From assembly GCA_012842645.1 (NCBI GenBank), contig DUSJ01000152.1, forward strand, positions 1 to 5,416: DNA of 5,416 bases, read 5' to 3'. The notes below the pieces were generated by a model that was given only the letters and a program-made list of their open reading frames with translations, searched no databases and was not told the origin of the DNA. Positions within the stretch are counted from its first letter, which is position 1. The number at the start of each line of letters is the position of its first letter. The DNA comes from Clostridiaceae bacterium (GTDB lineage Bacteria > Bacillota > Clostridia > DSM-8532). Positions 1-5,416 of this stretch are shown here, one piece after another. A program made the translations under genes and the position numbers.

Positions 1-2
1 AG

Positions 3-1085
3 GGTATCGAGAACTATTCCCGCCACATCAGCGGACGCGCCCCGGGCAGCCCTCCCTATACGCTTATAGACTATTTCCCGAAGGATTTCCTGCTGGTGAT
101 CGACGAGTCCCATGTGACTATACCTCAGCTGAGGGCAATGTACAACGGGGACCGTTCAAGAAAGGAAGCCCTGGTGGAATACGGGTTCAGGCTTCCGTCA
201 GCCTTCGACAACAGGCCGCTGACATTCGATGAGTTCTGCCAGAAGGTGAACCAGGTCATATATGTGAGCGCCACTCCCGCGGAATATGAAAAGAGCCTTT
301 CAACGAAAATAGTGGAACAGCTTATTAGACCCACTGGACTGGTGGATCCGAAGATAACCGTAAAGCCGGTCAAAGGGCAAATCGACGACCTGCTCCATGA
401 AATCGAGGAAACGACCAAAAAAGGTTACAGGACCCTTGTAACCACTTTGACCAAGAGGATGGCCGAGGACCTGACCAAGTATATGGACGATATGGGTGTC
501 AGGGTCAAGTACCTCCATTCGGATGTCGACACCCTCGAACGGCTTGAAATAATCAGGGATTTACGATTGGGCAAATTTGACGTGCTTGTGGGCATCAATC
601 TGCTGAGAGAAGGGCTGGACTTGCCTGAGGTAGCTCTGATTGCCATACTGGACGCTGACAAGGAAGGCTTTTTGAGATCGGAGACCTCCCTTATCCAGAC
701 CATAGGAAGAGCAGCCAGGAACGTGGAGGGCAGGGTTATCCTCTATGCCGACAACATAACCACTGCAATGGAAAACGCCATTAATGAGACGAACCGCAGG
801 CGCAAGGTGCAGGAAGAGTATAACAGGATTCACAATATCACCCCGAAGTCGATTCAGAAAGCTGTTCACAGCGTTATCGAGGCGACGAAGGCTGCCGAGG
901 ACGGGGAAAAATACAGGAAGGGCAAATGGATCGGGGCCGAAGCGCCTGACCGGGACAGCATAGTGAGAATGATCGAAAGCCTTACCAGGGATATGAAGAA
1001 AGCTGCGAGGGAGCTTGAGTTCGAGCAGGCTGCCGTGCTGCGCGATCAGATTGAAGAGCTCAGGCAGCTGCTGAACGAGATATAA
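3..1085 (+). CDS. uvrB: UvrABC system protein B, C-terminal part (5' end outside window)
   Basis: UvrB is the DNA-dependent ATPase/helicase of cytoplasmic nucleotide excision repair; it is loaded by UvrA, verifies the lesion and recruits UvrC. The reading frame is open from base 3 and ends at TAA 1083-1085, giving 360 residues of a protein usually about 660 long, so roughly the first 300 (Walker A and the beta-hairpin) lie upstream. In order I see the GIENYSRH stretch (from base 3), the DESH Walker-B-type motif (102-113), a YVSATP helicase motif (261-278), the second RecA-like domain with HSDVDTLER and [13 protein letters not shown], and motif [11 protein letters not shown] (696-722). A C-terminal UVR motif (about 963-1073, [17 protein letters not shown] core) is the UvrC-interacting helical hairpin. 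All visible motifs are intact, with no frameshift. A GTG at 96 is internal and is not the start. The next gene is ung, 66 nt downstream, and not uvrA. The family call is essentially certain. Confidence 0.98.
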   Translation, partial: GIENYSRHISGRAPGSPPYTLIDYFPKDFLLVIDESHVTIPQLRAMYNGDRSRKEALVEYGFRLPSAFDNRPLTFDEFCQKVNQVIYVSATPAEYEKSLSTKIVEQLIRPTGLVDPKITVKPVKGQIDDLLHEIEETTKKGYRTLVTTLTKRMAEDLTKYMDDMGVRVKYLHSDVDTLERLEIIRDLRLGKFDVLVGINLLREGLDLPEVALIAILDADKEGFLRSETSLIQTIGRAARNVEGRVILYADNITTAMENAINETNRRRKVQEEYNRIHNITPKSIQKAVHSVIEATKAAEDGEKYRKGKWIGAEAPDRDSIVRMIESLTRDMKKAARELEFEQAAVLRDQIEELRQLLNEI

Positions 1086-1107
1086 TCGACTGCTCCTGCG
1101 GAGGCAA

Positions 1108-1119
1108 TTCAGATCTGAA
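1108..1119. repeat. 12-bp perfect palindrome between uvrB and ung
   Basis: TTCAGATCTGAA is its own reverse complement and lies 22 bases after the uvrB stop. It has no loop, so it is unlikely to act as a transcript hairpin, and no T-run follows, so it is not a terminator. It could be a dimeric-protein operator, or chance. I recognise no known SOS (LexA) box in it: the Firmicute LexA site has the form CGAAC-N4-GTTCG, which this is not. Confidence 0.3.
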
Positions 1120-1151
1120 CAGCATGCCAAAAATATAAAGGAGAAACAACC

Positions 1152-1868
1152 ATGAGTCTGCTGCCGCAAAAGGTTCATCCATCATGGAACAGCTTTTTAA
1201 GCGACGATATATTGGAACAGTTTTCGGAAATCGAAGAAGCGATCGGCGACAAATACACGCCTTCCAGGGACAAGGTCCTTCGGTTCCTGGAGACGGACTT
1301 ATCTTCCATGAAGATCATCATTCTTGGACAGGACCCGTATCCCGAAGAAGGTGTGGCTACAGGAAGGGCATTCGAGGTAGGGAACCTTGACTCATGGTCC
1401 AGGCCTTTCAGGCAGGTTTCACTGAAAAACTTCGTCAGGCTGATTTACATATCAAAAAAAAGCATCGATTCATACGACAGGATACCGACATTTTCCCGGA
1501 TTGTCGATGAGATCGAAAAAGAATCTTTCAGGCTGGCCGGACCGGATCGTCTTTTTTCAAGCCTTGAAAGGCAGGGGGTACTTTTCCTGAATACATATTT
1601 CACGGTTATACCCGGAAAGCCGCTGAGCCACAGGGAAGTCTGGCAGGGATTTACCGAGAAGCTGCTATCGTGGATATCGTCGATGAGCCCGGAAATGATC
1701 TGGTTCCTGTGGGGAAAAAATGCCCAAAGTTTCAAGCCCTTCATATCGAAAGGTAAATTTTATGAATCACGCCATCCCATGATGTGTTCCAGTAGTTATG
1801 AAGATGATTTTTTAAAGAGCGATTGCATGAAAAATACATCGGATATTGTAGACTGGACAGGTTTATGA
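1152..1868 (+). CDS. ung: Uracil-DNA glycosylase, family 1, divergent
   Basis: It hydrolyses the N-glycosidic bond of uracil in DNA, starting base excision repair of deaminated cytosine or misincorporated dUMP in the cytoplasm. The product is 238 residues, near the family's 220-230. The water-activating motif GQDPYP is at 59-64 (catalytic Asp61, Tyr63 excluding thymine); Phe74 in GRAF stacks on the base; Asn147 in LFLN reads uracil; His208 in RHP is the second catalytic residue. These match E. coli Asp64, Tyr66, Phe77, Asn123 and His187. Oddities: GQDPYH is GQDPYP; the HPSPLS leucine loop is HPMMCS (208-213), so the penetrating Leu is Cys212; the WGS loop is WGKN (187-190); the Pro-rich loop lacks PP (RQVSL, 87-91); and about 22 residues are added between Ser90 and Asn147. 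The ATG has AAAGGAG (1137-1143) 8 nt upstream. It is probably transcribed with uvrB. Fold and pocket are clear; activity on DNA is inferred. Confidence 0.93.
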   Translation: MSLLPQKVHPSWNSFLSDDILEQFSEIEEAIGDKYTPSRDKVLRFLETDLSSMKIIILGQDPYPEEGVATGRAFEVGNLDSWSRPFRQVSLKNFVRLIYISKKSIDSYDRIPTFSRIVDEIEKESFRLAGPDRLFSSLERQGVLFLNTYFTVIPGKPLSHREVWQGFTEKLLSWISSMSPEMIWFLWGKNAQSFKPFISKGKFYESRHPMMCSSSYEDDFLKSDCMKNTSDIVDWTGL

Positions 1869-1922
1869 ACCCACAATAAGGATTTTTTATCAGGCATAAG
1901 AGCTCCGCGTGCAGGTTAAGTT

Positions 1923-3245
1923 ATGAAAGTAATACTGCATGTGGAGCGTGATATTTTGTTGAAAAAATTGCTTAAGCCTTCCTTTATCATATCCGTTTTG
2001 GTATTGGTTTTAGTCGCGGCTCTGACCATGACTTTTTTTGTCATTCCCGGTCGAATTACCATACTGACCGGCGAAGATTATATTTTTGCGGTAAGATTGC
2101 CTCTTCAGGCATATTGCAAGAGCGGGATACTGACTGTCAGCAGCAGCCATACGAATACTTATGGCGGACTGGAGAAGCCCTATACAATAAAAGCGATCGA
2201 AGAAGGGGAAGCGGAGCTCAGCCTCAGGATATTTGGCATTATACCGTTTAAAACAGTGCAGGTCCGTTCGATTGACAGCCAAAAGGTAATAGCGAGCGGC
2301 GCTCCCATCGGAATCAAGCTGAAGACCGACGGAATTATTATAATCAATGTATCAGGAGTGGTCCTGAGGGATGGGACGAAAGTGGTGCCTGCAGATGAAG
2401 CAGGGCTGATCGCCGGAGACGTATTGAAGAAAGCGGGAGGAAAAGATCTTAACAGTATATCGGACCTGATCGACGTGATTAAAAAATCCGGCGGCAAACC
2501 TATCGAATTAACTTATTCAAGGCAAAACACGGAATACAAAACAAGCATAACACCTGTAAAGTCGGGAGAGGACGATGAATATCGGCTTGGAATATGGGTC
2601 AGGGACAGTTCTGCGGGAATAGGCACCCTGACGTTCATCGACCCTGAAAGCAGGATTTACGGCGCGCTGGGCCATGGCATCAATGACGTTGATACAGGTT
2701 CCCTTTTGCAGGTAGGGTCTGGCTCGCTTCTTGAGTCAACCATCCAGGGGATTAAAAAAGGAATGAAAGGGTCTCCCGGGGAGCTTGAGGGGGATTTTCT
2801 GAACAACCCTAAGGTACTGGGGGACATAAAACTCAACTGTGATTTCGGAATATTCGGCAAAATAGATGACGATAAAATTGATAAGTTCAACAGGAACTGG
2901 GGAAGGATTATTGAAATAGGTCCCCACAGCACTGTGAAAGTGGGAAAGGCTACCATATTGGCGTGTATCGACAGGGATATAGTCGAGGAGTTCGAGATCG
3001 AAATACAGAGAATTGCCAGGGCAGACCTGTCCAGTACCAAAAACATGGTGCTTCGCATCACGGACCAGAGACTCCTGGAAAGCACGGGCGGCATAGTCCA
3101 GGGTATGAGCGGGAGCCCGATCATACAGGACGGGCGCCTTATAGGTGCTGTCACGCATGTATTCATAAACGATCCCATGAGGGGATACGGGGTATTCATC
3201 GAATCGATGCTGGAAAAATCTAACATGCTTAGACGAAGCAAGTAG
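1923..3245 (+). CDS. spoIVB: SpoIVB peptidase (stage IV sporulation protein B, S55 family)
   Basis: SpoIVB is made in the forespore and secreted into the intermembrane space, where in Bacillus it cleaves SpoIVFA and triggers pro-sigma-K processing; some Clostridia lack parts of that circuit. Counting 440 residues from the ATG: a short basic N-terminus, one membrane segment or uncleaved signal (about 21-41), a clostridial-type N-terminal domain ending in the IFGIIPFKTV stretch (103-112), a PDZ domain (about 128-212), then the S55 peptidase domain. The catalytic triad is visible: His251 in ALGHGIND, Asp381 in ITDQRLL and Ser396 in GIVQGMSGSP. The Asp-Ser spacing of 15 equals that of B. subtilis (Asp363, Ser378). 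THVFINDPMRGYGVFIE closes the domain. The start is uncertain: the ATG has only a weak AGG ahead, while TTG at 1956 has GGAG at the right distance and would give 429 residues. No recN or spo0A is adjacent, so a second paralogue elsewhere is possible. Confidence 0.96.
   Translation: MKVILHVERDILLKKLLKPSFIISVLVLVLVAALTMTFFVIPGRITILTGEDYIFAVRLPLQAYCKSGILTVSSSHTNTYGGLEKPYTIKAIEEGEAELSLRIFGIIPFKTVQVRSIDSQKVIASGAPIGIKLKTDGIIIINVSGVVLRDGTKVVPADEAGLIAGDVLKKAGGKDLNSISDLIDVIKKSGGKPIELTYSRQNTEYKTSITPVKSGEDDEYRLGIWVRDSSAGIGTLTFIDPESRIYGALGHGINDVDTGSLLQVGSGSLLESTIQGIKKGMKGSPGELEGDFLNNPKVLGDIKLNCDFGIFGKIDDDKIDKFNRNWGRIIEIGPHSTVKVGKATILACIDRDIVEEFEIEIQRIARADLSSTKNMVLRITDQRLLESTGGIVQGMSGSPIIQDGRLIGAVTHVFINDPMRGYGVFIESMLEKSNMLRRSK
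1943..1946 (+). promoter_or_regulatory. Candidate ribosome binding site for a TTG start of spoIVB
   Basis: GGAG lies 9 nt before an in-frame TTG at 1956-1958. The upstream ATG at 1923 has no good Shine-Dalgarno sequence, only AGG at 1913-1915. Starting at 1956 removes 11 residues and leaves a compact N-terminus with three lysines ahead of the membrane segment, which suits a signal anchor. This is the better-supported start by ribosome binding site, although TTG is the rarer start codon. Confidence 0.45.
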
Positions 3246-3281
3246 AGTCAAAAAATTGCTGTTCCATGGGGTGATATATAG

Positions 3282-3287
3282 TATAAT
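3282..3287 (+). promoter_or_regulatory. Possible -10 box upstream of pgeF
   Basis: A perfect TATAAT lies in the AT-rich gap between spoIVB and pgeF, 31 nt before the GTG start, which leaves room for a short leader with its GGAGG. The only -35-like hexamer seen, TTGCTG at 3256-3261, is 20 nt away, longer than the usual 16-18, so the promoter is weak or fortuitous. An independent vegetative promoter would make sense here because the gene upstream is sporulation-specific. Confidence 0.4.
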
Positions 3288-3306
3288 ATCCTTAAAGAAA
3301 AATTGC

Positions 3307-3311
3307 GGAGG
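3307..3311 (+). promoter_or_regulatory. Ribosome binding site deciding the GTG start of pgeF
   Basis: GGAGG ends 7 nt before GTG 3319-3321. The frame is open further upstream to a TTG at 3256, but that longer version would translate through the TATAAT and this GGAGG and would add 21 residues of no recognisable family sequence. The GTG is therefore the likely start. Confidence 0.85.
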
Positions 3312-3318
3312 AACTTTA

Positions 3319-4155
3319 GTGGGAAAAGTTCTTGATGACAGCTTTCTGGCGGCGGTAAAAAGCAACCGGCTGACCTATATAGGGATACCGTCGCTTAATG
3401 ATTTTCCCGAGCTTGTCCATGGTTTCACGACACGTTTCGGGGGAGTGAGCCAGGGGGATTTCTCCACCCTTAACCTTAATTTCAACAGGCCTGATCCTGC
3501 TGAAAATGTAAGGGAAAATTATAAGATAATCGGCGAAAAGCTTGGAGTTTCTGTGCACGATATGGTCCTGTCCCACCAGGTCCACTGTAAAAACGTGCTT
3601 CCCGTAAACAGAAGCCACGCGGGGATGGGCATTGTCAGGGACAGGTCTTACAATGACATTGACGGGCTCGCCACAGACCAGGCCGGCTTGATGCTGGTGA
3701 CTTTATATGCCGATTGCGTTCCCGTATATTTCTATGACCCGGTGAACAGGGTTATCGCTGTTGCCCATTCGGGCTGGAAGGGAACCCTGCTTAACATCGC
3801 CGCTGAGACCTTAAGGGTATTGAAAGATTTTTATTGCTGCAATCCTGTGAACATCCATGCTGCTTTCGGCCCCCATATCGGAGCATGCTGCTTCGATGTG
3901 GACATTGATGTCGCAGACCTGTTTACCAGCACTTTTGAATGGGCCGGGGATTATATCTCCAAAGCTCCGGGAGATAAACGGATAATCGACCTTGAGGGAA
4001 TAATAACGAAGAACCTGGTAATATCAGGTGTGCCTGAAGAAAATATTTCAGGCTGCAGGATATGTACGAAATGCCACAGAGATATATTCTTCTCCCACAG
4101 GGGCAGCGGCGGAAAATGCGGCACGGGAGCTGCTTTTCTTATGATAAGGGGTTAG
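3319..4155 (+). CDS. pgeF: YfiH/PgeF family protein (peptidoglycan editing factor; laccase-domain purine nucleoside enzyme)
   Basis: Members of this family (DUF152, Cu-oxidase_4; related to human FAMIN/LACC1) are cytoplasmic metalloproteins. E. coli YfiH/PgeF keeps non-canonical amino acids out of peptidoglycan precursors, and homologues have purine nucleoside phosphorylase and adenosine deaminase activity; the older laccase name is doubtful. From the GTG the product is 278 residues, a usual length. The three metal ligands are in place: His89 in SHQVH, Cys133 in YADCVPV and His150 in AHSGWKGT. Other family marks are FTTRFGGVS (36-44), LNLNF (51-55), GPHIGACCF (184-192) and CTKCHRDIFFSHR (249-261). 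The usual GRMA near the C-terminus is GTGAA here. Start choice rests on GGAGG at 3307-3311. It follows spoIVB after 73 nt and ends one base before the peptide-binding lipoprotein. The family is certain; substrate and physiological role are not. Confidence 0.95.
   Translation: MGKVLDDSFLAAVKSNRLTYIGIPSLNDFPELVHGFTTRFGGVSQGDFSTLNLNFNRPDPAENVRENYKIIGEKLGVSVHDMVLSHQVHCKNVLPVNRSHAGMGIVRDRSYNDIDGLATDQAGLMLVTLYADCVPVYFYDPVNRVIAVAHSGWKGTLLNIAAETLRVLKDFYCCNPVNIHAAFGPHIGACCFDVDIDVADLFTSTFEWAGDYISKAPGDKRIIDLEGIITKNLVISGVPEENISGCRICTKCHRDIFFSHRGSGGKCGTGAAFLMIRG
4145..4150 (+). promoter_or_regulatory. Ribosome binding site of the lipoprotein gene, inside the end of pgeF
   Basis: AAGGGG lies within the last codons of pgeF and 6 nt before the ATG at 4157. 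The pgeF stop (TAG 4153-4155) sits between them, so a ribosome finishing pgeF is already on this site. This arrangement favours translational coupling of the two genes. Confidence 0.7.
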
Positions 4156-4156
4156 T

Positions 4157-5416
4157 ATGAACAACAGGAAAAGTTTTATCATATTATTACTGCTGATATC
4201 AATAACGATGACCGGGTGCGGCAAGCAAACCCCGATTTCATCCGATGAACCGATCACCGGCCTTGACCATGGCACGGTAAAAGTAATCCGTGAGGATATG
4301 GGTCCATCGAAAGGCGGTTTCCTGAACCTGTTCATGGTATACCCGGACACCCTCAACCCTCTGACCACCACAAACATTTATGTGAGCCAAATGGCAATGT
4401 TCGTGTTCGACAGCCTGTTTATCGAAAATGAGGACGGTGTCGCCGAAACGAACCTCGTGGAACGGTACAGCCTAAGCCAGGACGGGCTTATACTCGACCT
4501 GGCGCTGAAAGAGAATATCCAATGCCATGACGGAAGCATTTTGACCGCTGATGACGTGGCTTTTACAATAGAAACGATAAAAAAAGCCGGAAAGAAGTCC
4601 CTGTACCAGAATCACGTACTCAATATAAGCAGCGTGAATGCCTTTAACAGCACAAGTCTCAGGATAGTGCTCAAAAAGGCGGACAGCAACATCCTGAAAA
4701 AACTAACTTTCCCGGTCGTGCCCCGGCATGTTTTCAAGGACTGGCCTGTCGAAGGGCACAAAGCGGACATGAAGCTTATCGGAACTGGTCCGTTTAAATT
4801 CGAATCTTACGATGATGATTCCATCAAGCTGGTGAGAAACGATTCATGGTGGAAATTCAGCGATCCGGATAATCCCGTCGGCAATATATGGATAGACGGC
4901 ATAATTTTCAGGCTGTACTCGGACGATGAAGAAATGCTCCAGGCTTTCCAGAGACACCAGGTCGACATTGCCTGGCTGGAGGAAGGAGAGCTTGAAAGCT
5001 ATTCAAAAAGGGCTGACATATTTATAAACCAGTATGAAAGCAGCATGATGGAATTCCTCGTGCTTTCACCCTCGGGCTATAGCAATTCCCCCATGGGGAA
5101 CGAAAGCTTCAGGTCAGTGATAACAGAGTACCTGAGATGGTATGAACATGAGCACCCGCTTGACATGGGGAAATCCGTTATCGGGAACATGAGCGACAAC
5201 AGCCTTTTTGGGAAAAAAGACAAGGATGCCGCGATCGAAACCCTTGTGAACGAAGGATTCGGCTATGATGAAGAAAAAGAGTATTTCTTTGTATATAAGA
5301 ACGGAATCAGGCATCCTCTTTCCCTTAAGGTATCCTATAATATTGTAAATACCGACAGGCAGCGTATCGGCCAGTGGGTCTCCGATGCCCTTAAAGAAAT
5401 AGGGATCTCGGTGGAG
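4157..5416 (+). CDS. ABC-transporter solute-binding lipoprotein, family 5 (oligopeptide/dipeptide type), 3' end outside window
   Basis: Likely the extracytoplasmic substrate receptor of a peptide-type ABC importer (OppA/DppA class), anchored to the outer face of the membrane. The ATG at 4157 opens a frame without stop for 420 codons to the window edge; the family is usually 500-600 residues, so perhaps 100 or more are missing. The N-terminus is a lipoprotein signal: Arg4, Lys5, a hydrophobic run (7-18) and a lipobox MTGC with Cys21 as the lipidated residue. Next come a Ser/Thr/Asp linker and family-5 marks: YPDTLNPL (62-69), LKENIQCHDGSILTADDVAF, VPRHVF, GTGPFKF (209-215), RNDSWW, FRLYSDDEEML and VDIAWLE. 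The central segment, where these proteins usually carry the 'RxAxxxAID' helix, is divergent (VITEYLRWYEHEHPL). It starts one base after pgeF. No permease or ATPase gene is visible, so substrate and transporter partner are unknown; muropeptide, oligopeptide or another ligand is possible. Confidence 0.92.
   Translation, partial: MNNRKSFIILLLLISITMTGCGKQTPISSDEPITGLDHGTVKVIREDMGPSKGGFLNLFMVYPDTLNPLTTTNIYVSQMAMFVFDSLFIENEDGVAETNLVERYSLSQDGLILDLALKENIQCHDGSILTADDVAFTIETIKKAGKKSLYQNHVLNISSVNAFNSTSLRIVLKKADSNILKKLTFPVVPRHVFKDWPVEGHKADMKLIGTGPFKFESYDDDSIKLVRNDSWWKFSDPDNPVGNIWIDGIIFRLYSDDEEMLQAFQRHQVDIAWLEEGELESYSKRADIFINQYESSMMEFLVLSPSGYSNSPMGNESFRSVITEYLRWYEHEHPLDMGKSVIGNMSDNSLFGKKDKDAAIETLVNEGFGYDEEKEYFFVYKNGIRHPLSLKVSYNIVNTDRQRIGQWVSDALKEIGISVE

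Noticed and set aside
1092..1105. CTCC-TGC-GGAG inverted repeat after uvrB
   Set aside because: A 4-bp stem with a 3-nt loop, no extension and no T-run; too weak to call a terminator or regulatory hairpin.
561..1178. 205-codon open frame on the minus strand
   Set aside because: It runs antisense to the end of uvrB and the start of ung, both with clear family motifs, and its translation shows no recognisable domain. It is a shadow of the real genes.
1184..1390. 68-codon + strand frame inside ung
   Set aside because: It is a different frame within a gene whose catalytic motifs are all in the main frame, so it is an overlapping shadow.
1861..1887. GGTT-TATG-AACC hairpin at the ung stop followed by TTTTTT
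   Set aside because: The stem is only 4 bp and the T-run lies 12 nt beyond it, so it does not make a credible intrinsic terminator.
3256..3318. Longer pgeF reading frame starting at TTG 3256
   Set aside because: The extension would run through a TATAAT box and a strong GGAGG placed ideally for the GTG at 3319, and encodes no family-like residues.
2736..3365. 209-codon and overlapping 194-codon open frames on the minus strand
   Set aside because: Both are antisense to the conserved peptidase domain of spoIVB; the translations are low in recognisable structure and no ribosome binding site supports them.
3817..4120. High cysteine content of PgeF (10 Cys, including a C-x2-C-x2-C stretch at residues 246-252) as a possible extra metal site
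   Set aside because: Several of these positions (the CCF and CTxC motifs) are usual in Firmicute members of the family, so an added cluster is not supported by sequence alone.

Overview
The window looks like chromosomal DNA of an endospore-forming Firmicute, most likely a member of Clostridia of moderate GC content (high 40s percent by eye). The evidence is the SpoIVB sporulation protease, purine-rich GGAGG-type ribosome binding sites, non-ATG starts, and heavy use of AGG/AGA for arginine and ATA for isoleucine. All five genes lie on the + strand, packed with gaps of 66, 54, 73 and 1 nt. I see no convincing intrinsic terminator between them, no RNA gene, no mobile element and no CRISPR array. 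No gene-free stretch exceeds 75 bases.

Layout: (1) the C-terminal 360 residues of UvrB, the nucleotide excision repair helicase, open at the left edge; (2) a complete family-1 uracil-DNA glycosylase (Ung); (3) a complete SpoIVB, the S55 serine peptidase with a PDZ domain that signals from forespore to mother cell; (4) a complete YfiH/PgeF-type multicopper-oxidase-like protein; (5) the first 420 codons of a lipoprotein solute-binding protein of the oligopeptide/dipeptide ABC-transporter class (SBP family 5), open at the right edge.

The genes fall into two loose themes. uvrB and ung both repair DNA, by nucleotide and base excision respectively. pgeF and the peptide-binding lipoprotein are separated by one base and are probably translated together, which hints at handling of peptides or cell-wall fragments. 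spoIVB sits between the two pairs and not in the recN-spoIVB-spo0A context known from many spore formers.

Nothing here is clearly a new system. The most unusual item is the uracil-DNA glycosylase: its uracil pocket is intact, but the loops that pinch and penetrate DNA in classical Ung are largely rewritten, and it carries about 22 extra residues in mid-protein. The other observations concern gene order and start codons.
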